Assembly: GCF_009604405.1 (NCBI RefSeq) | Contig: NZ_WEGK01000006.1 | Location: forward strand, 248,001-312,000 | Length of the DNA: 64,000 bases | Direction of reading: 5' to 3' | Source of the DNA: Nocardia macrotermitis | Lineage (GTDB): Bacteria; Actinomycetota; Actinomycetes; Mycobacteriales; Mycobacteriaceae | In this document: positions 16,482 to 25,364 of the stretch, piece after piece | Position numbering within the stretch: position 1 is the stretch's first letter | Layout: every line of letters begins with the position of its first letter | The notes under the pieces: model-generated | Databases searched by the model: none | Told to the model about the DNA's origin: nothing | Seen by the model: only the letters and a program-made list of their open reading frames with translations | Made by a program: the position numbers and the translations under genes

Positions 16482-16881
16482 GATCCCTGATCCTCTCGAT
16501 GACTGCGGTGGAAATTTCCTGGGCCTGTGCCACCGACGCGTGTCCGGCGGCCACCAGATCGCCGACCACGACCCGGGCCACACCGATCGGAACATGTAGT
16601 GCGGCAGCGATTTCCGCGATCGACTGCGGCTGCTGGCACAACCGTACGACAGTTCGCAGCTCGAAGCGCAACGGGGCCGACAGCGCCGAAGGTGTGGCGT
16701 GGACCAGGGTTTCGATGCGCAGTCCCTCGATCGTCGGGGTGGTCCGGCCGCCGGTCATCAGGAACGGGCGCACCACGGGTTCGGGATCCGATGGCCCCGC
16801 GGGTGCGCCGAACTCGGGGCCATCGGGTGCGTGCCGGGCCGGTCCGATCGGTGGATCGGGGGCCCGGTGCTGACCGCTCAT
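16465..16881 (-). CDS. cvnC: DUF742 protein of the conservon (CvnC-type)
   Basis: This 138-residue protein has a Pro-rich N-terminus followed by VRPFLMTGGRT and a winged-helix-like DUF742 core (FELRTVVRLCQQPQSIAEIAAALHVPIGVARVVVGDL). It is the third component of conservons; in Streptomyces these link developmental or metabolic signals. The ATGA overlap with the roadblock gene and the 17-base overlap with the GTPase indicate tight translational coupling. DNA binding is possible from the fold but unproven. Confidence 0.88.
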   Translation of the reverse strand: MSGQHRAPDPPIGPARHAPDGPEFGAPAGPSDPEPVVRPFLMTGGRTTPTIEGLRIETLVHATPSALSAPLRFELRTVVRLCQQPQSIAEIAAALHVPIGVARVVVGDLVAAGHASVAQAQEISTAVIERIRDLVRAL

Positions 16882-17306
16882 CTGCGTAGCGACTCTCGCA
16901 ACTCGCTGATCAGCGCCGGAGTCAGCAGCGATCCGGCCCGCTCGGCCAGCACGGCCATCTGGTAACCGACCAGTCCGATATCGCTGTCGCTGTCGGCGAT
17001 CACGCCGATGCAGCTGCCGTCCGCGACCGCCGAGATGAGCAGGAAACCGCGCCGCATCTCGATCATGATCAACTTGAGACCGTCGAAATCGTAACTGCGC
17101 GAGGCGCTTCGGGACAGGCTCACCAGACCCGACACCATCGCGGCCAGCCGGTCCGCCCCGGCGCGGTCCAGCCCGTCCGACATCGCCATGAGCAATCCGT
17201 CCGAGGACACCGCCACGGTGTCGCGGACTCCGTCGGTGGTACGCACGAAATCGGCGAGCAGCCAGTTGAAGGTGTGCGGACCGGAATCCGGCAGTTGTGT
17301 GGTCAC
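16878..17306 (-). CDS. cvnB: Roadblock/LC7 protein of the conservon (CvnB-type)
   Basis: This 142-residue roadblock/LC7 protein has FNWLLADFVRTTDGVRDTVAVSSDGLLMA at the N-terminus and a beta sheet ending in DSDIGLVGYQMAVLAERAG. It probably acts as a GTPase-activating or scaffold partner of the downstream GTPase, as MglB does for MglA. The GTG start overlaps the sensor stop (GTGA), and its own stop overlaps cvnC (ATGA). Confidence 0.9.
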   Translation of the reverse strand: MTTQLPDSGPHTFNWLLADFVRTTDGVRDTVAVSSDGLLMAMSDGLDRAGADRLAAMVSGLVSLSRSASRSYDFDGLKLIMIEMRRGFLLISAVADGSCIGVIADSDSDIGLVGYQMAVLAERAGSLLTPALISELRESLRR

Positions 17307-19966
17307 CGGGTTTCCTCCTGTGCGATCGATGCCGGAACCCCTGGGGTTTCGTCGGATTGGCCGCGCCGATGGCCCGCGCGGAAGCTGGTGAGCATCCCGC
17401 GGACCTGCTCGGGTGAGCGATCGACGGCGGGCGCTGTCGGATTCCCGGGCGGGACGACCGCCGGTGTGGGTGCGGTGGTCGGTCCCGGAATCTTCTTGGC
17501 GCGCTTGACGAGACCGTTGCGGGTCCGTTGCACCGCGGGGTCGGGTGCGGCATCAGTGTAGTGAATTCCGTTGGAGTCCGAAGCAGGTGCCGGATGTTTC
17601 GGCGCACCGAGCTGATGACGTTGCGCCGCAGTGGTGTTCAGCGCCTTCTTCAGCGGGCCCGGCGGCAGCGTCGGGAACGGATCCGGGCGGTCGCCGAGTT
17701 CGACCGCGGCGGGGTCGAGTGCGGGACGTTCGGGCTGTTCGCGGCCCTGGGGCGACGCTTCGGGCAGTTCCGGGAGTTCGGGGAGCTCGCGTCGGCCCGC
17801 GGCGTGGTTCGCCTGCGGCGCGGGCCAGCCCGGGACCGCGAAACCGCTGTACCCGTCCTGCGACGCACCGGCCGGCACCGCGGCCGGGATCGCGGCGGCG
17901 GTGCGGCCCGGGGCGAGCTCGGGCAGATCCTGCGACACCGGCTCCAACGCGGGCAACCGTTCGGCGGACGGCAGCGAGACCGTCGTCCAGACCGGTTGTG
18001 CCGGTTCGAGTTTGCGCGCGCCCAGGGCGATGTCGGTGCCGATCAGGGCGGTGGGCAACAGGATTCGCGCCGCCACCCCGCTGATCGGCGACGCGGTCAG
18101 CTCGACCTCGATACCCAGGCGCTTGGCCAGCCGCCCGACCACGTAGTGGCCCAGGAACCGGGTCGGCGCGACCAGGAAGTCCGCGTCGCCGCGCAGCCGC
18201 GCGTTGGCCGCGGTCAGCTGATCCTCCGGCATGCCGATGCCGTGGTCGACCACGGCCAGCATGTACTGCTGGCCCAGGCGGCGGCCGTAGATCTCGACCT
18301 CGACGTCGGGCGGGGAGAAGGCCAGGCCGTTCTCGATCAGCTCGGCCAGCATGTGGGCCAGTTCGCTGACCGCCGAACCGGAGATCGCGATCTCGTCGAT
18401 GCGCCGCAGCACCACGCGGCGGTAGTCCTCGACCTCCGAGAGCGCGGCCCGGATGACATCGCTCAGCGGGATCGGCTCACTCCAGCGCCGCGGGCTCGCC
18501 GCGCCGACGAGCACCAGCAGGCTCTCGGCGTTGCGGCGCATGCGGGTGGCCAGATGGTCCAGCTCGAACATGTTGGACAGCGTCTTGGGATCGAGTTCCT
18601 CGCGCTCGAACTCGCTGATCAGGCCGAGCTGGCGGCGCAGCAGGTTCTGATTGCGGCGACCGAGGTTGCCCAGCGACTCGGTGATGTTGCGGCGCAGCAG
18701 CGCCTGCGCCGAGGCGAGTTCGAACGACGTGGTCTGCAAACGATCGAATGCCTCTGCGACCGAAACGATTTCGCTGCTCGCGTTGTGCGGCGTGCGGATC
18801 GGTTCGGGCGGATCGGGCGGGGTCGCGTTCTCCTGCTGCCAGGCGGCGATCAGCGCGGGCAGCCGCTGGGTGGCGACCTCGTCGGCCTCCCGGGCCAGCG
18901 CGGCGAGCGGGCGCACGATCGCGCGCACACCCGTGACCACCAGCATGACCAGGATCAACAGCGCCACCACCGCGGCGGCGGTATAGGCGATCAGGGTGAT
19001 CTCCGAGATGCGGCGCAGATCCTGCGCGCGATGCTGGATGTCCGCGCCGATCGAGCGCTGCACATCGCGTTCGGCGTCGATCACCGAGCTGGTCTGCGAC
19101 CACCACTGGCCGGGCGGGACGAGCTCGGAGAGCTGGCCGTCCTGCGCGGCGGCGGCGATGGTCAGCGACAACGCGGCCGCGGTCGCGTTGGGTGAATGCA
19201 GGGCGTCGTCCAGGCGGGCACGTTGACTCGCGGTGGCGTCGCGCGGAAAGGCCGCCAGCGCAGCCTGTTTCGCGGCATCGATCTGGAGGAACTGCACGTA
19301 TTCGCCGGGGTGGAAGGCGTTGGCGGCGAAGACCCCGGCGAGGAATCCGCGTTCCTGGCCGGTGAACTCCTTGACATCGCCCAGCGCGTACAGCGCCTGC
19401 ACGCCGCGCCGGATCTGCGCGTCGTTCGTGCTGTCCTGGCCGGGGCGGGCGCGGTCCAGCGCGGCGACGGCGTCGGTGTAGAACGAGAACGCGTCGGTGC
19501 GGTCGATGCGCTGCCCGTCCACCTCGGCGCGGGTGCTGCTCAGCGAGGCCAGCTGCGCCAGGGCCGTGCGCACCTCGGTGGTACCGGGGGCGTCGGCGGT
19601 CAGTGCCGCGTTCAACGCCAGCAGCGCGCGATCGGTGGCCGGGCGCTGGGCGTCCAGGGTCTGACGCATCTCCGCGTCGCCGCCCAGCATGCCGTTGGTG
19701 AGACCGCGTTCGCGCTGCACCTCGTGCACCAGATCCTGGACCGACAGCGCCAGCGACACCGCGTGCACCGTGTCGCCGCTGTCGCGATAGGCGCGTACCT
19801 CGGTGGTCAGCACGACGCCCAGCAGCGCGAGTACCAGCACGACCGAAACCACGAGTACCCGGATCAGCTGCCCGCGGATGGTGCGAGGACGCAACAGCCT
19901 GGCCGCCGGGTTGCGCCTTTTGTCACTTTTCGGTGACATCCGCGCTCGACGGAATTGCACTTCCAC
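17303..19966 (-). CDS. cvnA: Conservon sensor histidine kinase-like protein with nitrate/nitrite-sensing domain
   Basis: This protein of about 880 residues has TM1 at about 30-50 (LIRVLVVSVVLVLALLGVVL) and a NIT-type extracellular sensing domain at about 60-315 with QRERGLTNG and EFTGQERGF. TM2 at about 325-350 (IAYTAAAVVALLILVMLVV) precedes a HAMP-like linker. The dimerisation helix (LSNMFELDHLATRMRRNAESL) and HATPase_c (N-box ELIENGLAFS, G-box DHGIGMP, FLGHYVVGRLAKRLGIEV) follow, then a Pro/Ala-rich tail of about 220 residues. It likely senses small inorganic or organic ligands and signals through the roadblock/GTPase module rather than a response regulator. The start is GTG 19966 or ATG 19939. 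No cytochrome P450 (cvnE) gene is attached. Confidence 0.9.
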   Translation of the reverse strand: MEVQFRRARMSPKSDKRRNPAARLLRPRTIRGQLIRVLVVSVVLVLALLGVVLTTEVRAYRDSGDTVHAVSLALSVQDLVHEVQRERGLTNGMLGGDAEMRQTLDAQRPATDRALLALNAALTADAPGTTEVRTALAQLASLSSTRAEVDGQRIDRTDAFSFYTDAVAALDRARPGQDSTNDAQIRRGVQALYALGDVKEFTGQERGFLAGVFAANAFHPGEYVQFLQIDAAKQAALAAFPRDATASQRARLDDALHSPNATAAALSLTIAAAAQDGQLSELVPPGQWWSQTSSVIDAERDVQRSIGADIQHRAQDLRRISEITLIAYTAAAVVALLILVMLVVTGVRAIVRPLAALAREADEVATQRLPALIAAWQQENATPPDPPEPIRTPHNASSEIVSVAEAFDRLQTTSFELASAQALLRRNITESLGNLGRRNQNLLRRQLGLISEFEREELDPKTLSNMFELDHLATRMRRNAESLLVLVGAASPRRWSEPIPLSDVIRAALSEVEDYRRVVLRRIDEIAISGSAVSELAHMLAELIENGLAFSPPDVEVEIYGRRLGQQYMLAVVDHGIGMPEDQLTAANARLRGDADFLVAPTRFLGHYVVGRLAKRLGIEVELTASPISGVAARILLPTALIGTDIALGARKLEPAQPVWTTVSLPSAERLPALEPVSQDLPELAPGRTAAAIPAAVPAGASQDGYSGFAVPGWPAPQANHAAGRRELPELPELPEASPQGREQPERPALDPAAVELGDRPDPFPTLPPGPLKKALNTTAAQRHQLGAPKHPAPASDSNGIHYTDAAPDPAVQRTRNGLVKRAKKIPGPTTAPTPAVVPPGNPTAPAVDRSPEQVRGMLTSFRAGHRRGQSDETPGVPASIAQEETR

Positions 19967-20224
19967 TCCTCATTTCCCTCTCCGCGGCCCGGTGGCTCGA
20001 ACGTCGCGGAGAATCAGAAGCAAGGTGTCACATACGGGTCGTTCGCGCAACACGTAAGGTGGGCCCGACCGGGCGATGTGACGCGCCGGGGCCGGATCGG
20101 CGCGACGCGCCGGGGCAACTGCCGGATCCGTCCGATAAATGGGTCTGAATGTGACCTCGGTGCGAAACAATTGGGGGTGCCAGGGCTCGGCCGCGAGCCG
20201 GTAACGCCCGAGAGGAGCGTGGTC

Positions 20225-21064
20225 ATGCAACCCGATACCCCCGTTTACCCCGTCCGAGTTCGGGGTGATCTGGATCCGGCGCTCTCGCGCTGGCAATGGA
20301 TCATCAAATGGATTCTCGCGATTCCGCATTACATTGTGCTGTTTTTCCTGTACATCGCCTACTTCGTGGTCACCGTGATCGCATTCTTCGCGATCCTGTT
20401 CACGGGCCGTTATCCGCGCGGGCTATTCGATTTCAATGTCGGGGTCATGCGCTGGGGCTGGCGGGTCCGGTTCTACGCGTTCGCCCCGCTGGGCACCGAT
20501 CGGTATCCGCCGTTCAGCCTGCGCCCGGACGAGAACTATCCGGCCGACCTCGACGTCGAGTATCCCGAGCAGCTGCATCGCTGGCTGGTGCTGATCAAGT
20601 GGTGGCTGCTGGCCATTCCGCAGTATCTGATCGTCGCGGTCATCGCCGGTGGCGGGATGCGGTACTGGGGTGGTGGCGGCGGGTATCGCGGCCATCACGG
20701 GCACGGTCACCACGGGCATCACATGGCCACGCACATGGGCGGTATGAGCTGGGTGTCGCTGATCGGTGTGCTGGTGATCATCGCCGCGATCGGGCTGCTG
20801 TTCACCGGGCGGTACCCGCGCGGGCTGTTCGACTTCGTGATGGGTCTGCTGCGTTGGACGATCCGGGTCCGGGTGTACAGCTCGCTGATGCGTGACGAGT
20901 ACCCGCCGTTCCGGTTGGACCAGGGTGCGCGTGAACCCGGTGACGCGGGGGCTGTCGTGGCCGCGCCCGAACCCGGTCCCGCGCCCGAACCCGGTGCGGC
21001 CGCGGACGCCGGTGCCGAGGCCGAAACGCGCGTCAGCCCGGAGCCTGGAACCGAAAACACCTGA
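20225..21064 (+). CDS. DUF4389 membrane protein (tandem repeats)
   Basis: This 279-residue protein contains two DUF4389 units. Each has W-x-W/L-I-K-W-x-L-A-I-P, a membrane segment, and LFTGRYPRGLFDF followed by R-W-x-x-R-V-x-x-Y. Four hydrophobic segments are visible, with a Gly/His-rich loop (GHHGHGHHGHH) between the units that could bind metal. The C-terminal 60 residues are a Pro/Glu/Ala-rich cytosolic or wall-facing tail. Function unknown. GAGAGGAG lies 6-9 bases before the ATG. It is divergent from the conservon sensor and may share its promoter region. Confidence 0.85.
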   Translation: MQPDTPVYPVRVRGDLDPALSRWQWIIKWILAIPHYIVLFFLYIAYFVVTVIAFFAILFTGRYPRGLFDFNVGVMRWGWRVRFYAFAPLGTDRYPPFSLRPDENYPADLDVEYPEQLHRWLVLIKWWLLAIPQYLIVAVIAGGGMRYWGGGGGYRGHHGHGHHGHHMATHMGGMSWVSLIGVLVIIAAIGLLFTGRYPRGLFDFVMGLLRWTIRVRVYSSLMRDEYPPFRLDQGAREPGDAGAVVAAPEPGPAPEPGAAADAGAEAETRVSPEPGTENT

Positions 21065-21085
21065 GCCGCAGTATTATCGGCTTCC

Positions 21086-22120
21086 CTACTCTTGCGCGTC
21101 CCCGTCGACAGTCGGCGGGGACGCGCTGCTGTGCGGGGCAGGGTTCTGCGTGCTGTCCTGGGACTGATAGATGCGGCGCACCACGTCCTCGATATCGGGC
21201 TCCTCGATGGACAGGTCACGCACCTCCACCCGCGCCGAGACGGCCGTGAGCACCTGGGCGGCGGTGACCACCTGGGGATCGAAGGCCAGTCGCTGCCGGA
21301 TGCCCCCGCCCTCGCTGGCGACCAGTTCGGCCCCGGGCAGGTCGGTCAGATCGGGTGCGGGTGCGGCCAGATCCACCACCAGCTTGCGGCGCACCCGCAC
21401 GGTGGCGGCCAGGCCGGTGAGGGTGCCGTCGTAGACCAGGCGGCCGCGGTCGACCACCAGCACCCGTTCGCACAGCCGCTCGATATCGCCCATGTCGTGG
21501 GTGGTCAGCAGCAGGGTGGTGCCGCGTTCGATGCGCTCGTAGGACAGGAAATCGCGTAATCGCTGTTTGGACAGCACATCCAGGCCGATGGTGGGCTCGT
21601 CCAGGATCAGCAGTTCGGGCGAATGCAGCAGTGCCGCAGCGATTTCCGCGCGCATGCGCTGGCCCAGGGACAGCTGCCGCACGGGGGTGTCCAGGGTGTG
21701 CGCCATCTCCAGCTGTTCGATCAGTTCGTGAATGCGTTTGCCCGCGCGATCCGGATCCAGGCGGTGGATGGCCGCCAGGATGGTGAACGATTCGCGCAGC
21801 GGCAGATCCCACCAGAGTTGGGAACGTTGTCCGAACACGACGCCGATGTGTCCGGCCAGTTCCCGGCGTTGCCGCACCGGTTCGAGCCCGCAGGTGCGCA
21901 CCGTGCCCGAGGTGGGTACCAGGATGCCGGTGAGCATCTTGATGGTGGTGGACTTACCCGCGCCGTTGGCGCCGATATAGCCCACTGCCGCACCGGGTTC
22001 GATGCTGAAGCTCATCCGGTCGACCGCGGTGATCACCTCGCGACGTCGTCGTCGCCAGCGCCCCTCCTGCTTGCGGTGGATGACGAATTCCCTTGTCAAA
22101 TCGGTGATCTCGATGGACAT
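21086..22120 (-). CDS. ABC-2-type exporter, ATP-binding protein
   Basis: This 344-residue ATPase has Walker A GANGAGKST, signature LSLGQRMRAEIA, Walker B LLILDEPTIGLD and the switch His in LTTHDMGD. The N-terminal insertion of Arg/Lys (HRKQEGRWRRRRREV) is typical of the ABC subgroup that pairs with two ABC-2 membrane proteins (YhaQ/Nod-I-like or 'ABC6' type). It is the last gene of a three-gene operon, 2 bases after a permease. Substrate unknown; export of a lipid, polysaccharide or antibiotic are the usual options. GGAGG lies upstream of the ATG at 22120. Confidence 0.88.
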   Translation of the reverse strand: MSIEITDLTREFVIHRKQEGRWRRRRREVITAVDRMSFSIEPGAAVGYIGANGAGKSTTIKMLTGILVPTSGTVRTCGLEPVRQRRELAGHIGVVFGQRSQLWWDLPLRESFTILAAIHRLDPDRAGKRIHELIEQLEMAHTLDTPVRQLSLGQRMRAEIAAALLHSPELLILDEPTIGLDVLSKQRLRDFLSYERIERGTTLLLTTHDMGDIERLCERVLVVDRGRLVYDGTLTGLAATVRVRRKLVVDLAAPAPDLTDLPGAELVASEGGGIRQRLAFDPQVVTAAQVLTAVSARVEVRDLSIEEPDIEDVVRRIYQSQDSTQNPAPHSSASPPTVDGDAQE

Positions 22121-22122
22121 CG

Positions 22123-22956
22123 CTATCCACCGCCTCCCTGGTAGTGCCGAACTCCCGAACGCCAGCACAGCAGTGCGATACCCCAGACCCACACTGCCGC
22201 AAGCGGACTCGCCCAGGCCAGCCACGCGGGCAGCCACTGCGGACCGGGCAGGTCCAGCAGGGCGATCGTGGGCAGATAGGCGACGAAGGACACCGGCACG
22301 GCGAAGCCGAACAGCAGCGTCATCGGGTGGCCGAACACCGATGTGGGCTGCTGGGCGGCGAATGCGCCACCGTAGGTGAAGCTGTTGGTCAACTCGGAGC
22401 CGTCGATGAGGAAGAATTGCAGGCCGGCCGCGCACACGAACAGTCCGGCGAAGATCGCCGTGCCCGCCAGCAGCGAGATCGTGATGAGTGCGAATGTGGT
22501 TGCGGTCCAATCGATGTCGTCGGTGACGATGCCGACGCCCAGTACCGTCGCGGCCACGCCGGCGCGGGCCACCCGACGCAGCGAGATGTCGCTGGTGATC
22601 AACTGCAACAGCAGCGGTTGCGGGCGCAGGTGGAATGCGTCCAGAGTGCCCGCGCGCAGATAGGTCGGCAGGGTGTCGGTGTGCCCGACCAGGATCTGCG
22701 CGAGCGAGAAGGCCAGATTGGACAGGCCGAACAGCAACAGCATGGCGTGCATGTCGAGTCCGCCCAGTACCCGCACGTTGTGGTAGATGACCCACACCTC
22801 GGCGAATTCCACCACGCCGATCAGCAGGGAGGACAGCATATCGGCGGCGAAGGACAGCGGGTAGGCGCGCTGTGAGCGCATCCGGGAGCGCAACACCGCG
22901 CTGTAGGGGGTGAACCAGGTCCCCGATCGGCGCGTGGCGTCGAGCAGTTCAGCCAC
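22123..22956 (-). CDS. ABC-2-type permease subunit
   Basis: This 277-residue protein has six predicted membrane helices, with RSQRAYPLSFAADMLSSLLIGVVEFAEVW at the start and a conserved SFTYGGAFAAQQPTSVFG loop. It belongs to the ABC-2 family and is paired with the next permease as a heterodimer. The GTG at 22956 has GGAGGTG 5 bases upstream and overlaps the preceding permease by 8 bases. Confidence 0.82.
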   Translation of the reverse strand: MAELLDATRRSGTWFTPYSAVLRSRMRSQRAYPLSFAADMLSSLLIGVVEFAEVWVIYHNVRVLGGLDMHAMLLLFGLSNLAFSLAQILVGHTDTLPTYLRAGTLDAFHLRPQPLLLQLITSDISLRRVARAGVAATVLGVGIVTDDIDWTATTFALITISLLAGTAIFAGLFVCAAGLQFFLIDGSELTNSFTYGGAFAAQQPTSVFGHPMTLLFGFAVPVSFVAYLPTIALLDLPGPQWLPAWLAWASPLAAVWVWGIALLCWRSGVRHYQGGGG

Positions 22957-23752
22957 CCTGCACCTCCAGCTTGTGACGCCCTGCGCGCAACAGGATCCGG
23001 CCGAGGAGAACCGCGACAACTATCCAGAATAGCTGTACGCCAAGGATTCCCAGTGCTTGCGAACCGACCGCCCGGCCCGATAACACATCGATCGGCGCTT
23101 GCAGCAGTGACGGGAACGGCGTGAGGTCGGCGACGGTCCGCAACCATCCGGGAAACAGGTGTACCGGGACGAACAGTCCGGCCAGGAAGGTCGCCACGAT
23201 CTGGTAGAGCAGCCGGACCCCGCGCGTCTCGACGGCCCAGAATCCGGTGAGGCAGACCGCGAACAACAACAGCAGCGAGATCATCACCGCGAGCACGACG
23301 CTCAGCCCGCCGAGCAGATACGGCCACACGCTGTGCGGCAGCGTGAGCTGGAACGCCGCCAGTCCCACCGCGACGCTCGGCGCCCCGCGCAGCAGCAGGG
23401 TGCAGGTGGCCCGGCCCAGATCGGTTGCCAGATAAGAGAACTGGACGTCCACCGGGCGCAGGAAGTCGATCGCGACGTCACCGTTGCGGATGCGATCGGC
23501 GATGTCCAGCGGCGGCCCCATGATCCGCAACGCCGCCAGCAAACCCTGGGACAACCAGACGTACGCGCCGATCGAATCGGCTGTGTACCCGCCCAATCCG
23601 GCACTCGCGCGCACCGCGGCGAGCATCACCGCGGCCCGCACCAGCCCGAACACCACATTGGTGACCATGCCCGCGAACATGGCGAGCCGGTAGTGCCACT
23701 GTCGGAGGAACCCCGCTCCCACCAATCGCCAATAAACCCCAGGGCCGCGCAC
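22949..23752 (-). CDS. ABC-2-type permease subunit
   Basis: This 267-residue protein has six membrane helices and the subgroup signature GDVAIDFLRPVDVQFSYLATDLGRA. It is the first gene of the exporter operon, with a GTG start at 23752. A TGTTGT/ACAA-type imperfect palindrome lies 26 bases upstream. Confidence 0.82.
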   Translation of the reverse strand: MRGPGVYWRLVGAGFLRQWHYRLAMFAGMVTNVVFGLVRAAVMLAAVRASAGLGGYTADSIGAYVWLSQGLLAALRIMGPPLDIADRIRNGDVAIDFLRPVDVQFSYLATDLGRATCTLLLRGAPSVAVGLAAFQLTLPHSVWPYLLGGLSVVLAVMISLLLLFAVCLTGFWAVETRGVRLLYQIVATFLAGLFVPVHLFPGWLRTVADLTPFPSLLQAPIDVLSGRAVGSQALGILGVQLFWIVVAVLLGRILLRAGRHKLEVQGG

Positions 23753-23777
23753 AAAGATTCAACGCTACGGCCCCCCA

Positions 23778-23794
23778 ATGTTGTTACACAATAT
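23778..23794. promoter_or_regulatory. Imperfect palindrome resembling the sugar-operon operator
   Basis: ATGTTGT-TAC-ACAATAT has one mismatch between its arms and shares the TGTTGT / ACAA core with the 24143-24179 palindrome. It lies just upstream of the exporter permease start. Confidence 0.4.
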
Positions 23795-23850
23795 CTTTGG
23801 CCTCCGCTTCGCTCCGGCGGTTCGCGGCCCCCTGAGGCTCACCGGTCGGC

Positions 23851-24022
23851 CCCGTGTCGGGCACTCGTTCCTCGCACCCGCCACGCGTCCGACCGGCGAG
23901 CCGGGCCGCGAACTTTGCTGTTGGCGTTCAACGGGGTTGGCGGAACTGGGTGGAGCGAAACCCATGTCGGGCACTTGTTCCTCGCACCCGCCACGTGTCC
24001 ATCAGCGAGCCGGGCTGCGAAC
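23851..24022. repeat. Two-copy imperfect direct repeat of about 62 bases
   Basis: Copy 1 is 23851-23913 and copy 2 is 23961-24022. Both read TGTCGGGCACT(C/T)GTTCC and then CTCGCACCCGCCACG(C/T)GTCC, ending in GAGCCGGG(C/T)(C/T)GCGAAC. The copies are not tandem (48-base spacer) and not coding. They may belong to an interspersed intergenic repeat family of this lineage. Confidence 0.6.
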
Positions 24023-24142
24023 ACGAGGCTGAGATCTGGAGCTTGGTGGAACGGCGTCGGAGCGGCCGCGAGCGTGTCACCATTGAGGGTAAGACGTGAG
24101 CTGCGCCACACCGTTGTGCAATTGTGACCTCCGCCGCCCTCT

Positions 24143-24179
24143 GAGTGCCATATGTTGTTGCCTACAACATATGGCACTC
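24143..24179. promoter_or_regulatory. Perfect palindromic operator before the sugar ABC operon
   Basis: GAGTGCCATATGTTGT (24143-24158) and its exact complement (24164-24179) surround a 5-base spacer, 60 bases upstream of the binding-protein start. The position and symmetry suit a repressor site; the ROK regulator downstream of the operon is the obvious candidate. Confidence 0.7.
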
Positions 24180-24238
24180 GTCATCCGGTCCCTACCCGAG
24201 CCCGGCGACGAGTGTCGTCGGCTCGAAAGGTTCACCTG

Positions 24239-25363
24239 ATGAGGATGAAACACTATGGGGCGGTGGCCGTTGCGCTGGCCGGGCTCCTGACCCTCACCGC
24301 TTGCGGATCCAACTCCGCGAGCAGCGGCGGCAACTCCACCAGTTCGGGCGGTGGCGGCGGAGGTAAGAACGGGACCGTCGGGGTGATCTTGCCGGAGACC
24401 GCCACCTCGGCCCGCTGGGAGGGCTTCGACCGTCCCATGCTCCAGAAGGCCTTGAGCGCACAGGGATTCGACTCCGATATCGAGAACGCCCAGGGCGATG
24501 TGCAGAAGTTCAGCACGCTGGCCGACGGCATGATCGCCAAGGGGGTGAAGGTGCTGGTCATCGCCTCGATCAACAGTGAAGTCGGCAACGCCGTCGCCAA
24601 CAAGGCGCACAAGGCCGGTATCCCCACCATCGACTACGACCGGTTGAACCTGGGCGGGTCCTCGGACTACTACGTCTCCTTCGACAACGTGAAAGTCGGT
24701 GCGCTGCAAGGCCAGGACCTCGCCGACGCGCTCAAGACCAAGCCGGGCGCGCAGGTGATCGAGGTCGAGGGCGCGCCGACCGACAACAACGCCACCCTGT
24801 TCCACCAGGGCCAGGAGCAGGTGCTCAAGCCGCTCTACGACTCCGGTGCGCTCAAACTCGTTGCGAGCCAGGCGATCGACGGTTGGGACAACCAGAAGGG
24901 CGGCCAGGTCTTCGAGCAGCTGCTCACCGGTAACGGCAACAAGATCGACGGCGTCGTCGCCGCCAACGACGGCCTCGCCGGCGCCATCATCACGGTGCTC
25001 AAGAAGAACGGCCTCAACGGCAAGGTGCCCGTGACCGGCCAGGACGCGACCACCGAGGGTCTCAAGGCGGTGCTGCGCGGTGATCAGTACATGACCGTGT
25101 TCAAGCCGATCGAGGAGGAGGCCGCCTCCGCCGCGAAACTCGCCGCCGCGCTGGCCAAGGGCGACAAGGCCGCCGCGGATGCCATCGCGACCGCCAGCTC
25201 GCAGGATCCCAAGGGCAACCGGACGGTGAAATCGGTGCTGCTGGATCCGCAGTCGATCACTCGTGACCAGGTCAAGGTGGTCGTGGACAAGGGTTATGTC
25301 AAGGCGAGCGATCTGTGCTCGGGCGACGTGGCCTCGGTCTGCACCCAGCTCGGGATCTCCTGA
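24239..25363 (+). CDS. Sugar ABC transporter substrate-binding lipoprotein (xylose type)
   Basis: This 374-residue lipoprotein has a signal peptide with lipobox LTAC (Cys22) and a Ser/Gly-rich linker. The periplasmic-binding-protein type 1 fold resembles XylF: VGVILPETATSARWEGFDRP at the start, IDYDRLNLGG and AANDGLAGAIITVL later. The family binds D-xylose or related pentoses for the XylFGH importer. The ATG at 24239 has AAAGG upstream. It is first in an operon with an ATPase (1-base gap) and a permease. The specificity is inferred from resemblance only. Confidence 0.85.
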   Translation: MRMKHYGAVAVALAGLLTLTACGSNSASSGGNSTSSGGGGGGKNGTVGVILPETATSARWEGFDRPMLQKALSAQGFDSDIENAQGDVQKFSTLADGMIAKGVKVLVIASINSEVGNAVANKAHKAGIPTIDYDRLNLGGSSDYYVSFDNVKVGALQGQDLADALKTKPGAQVIEVEGAPTDNNATLFHQGQEQVLKPLYDSGALKLVASQAIDGWDNQKGGQVFEQLLTGNGNKIDGVVAANDGLAGAIITVLKKNGLNGKVPVTGQDATTEGLKAVLRGDQYMTVFKPIEEEAASAAKLAAALAKGDKAAADAIATASSQDPKGNRTVKSVLLDPQSITRDQVKVVVDKGYVKASDLCSGDVASVCTQLGIS

Positions 25364-25364
25364 C

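Larger units (their letters stand above)
23753..24238. other. 486-base intergenic region with repeats and operator sites
   Basis: This divergent region between the exporter and the sugar importer holds a two-copy direct repeat (23851-24022), a weak palindrome (23778-23794) and a strong palindrome (24143-24179). I see no credible gene. Confidence 0.5.

Noticed and set aside
20060..20224. Possible riboswitch before the DUF4389 gene (repeated GACGCGCCGGGGC at 20080 and 20104)
   Set aside because: No known riboswitch core could be assembled; the repeat is short and G/C-biased.
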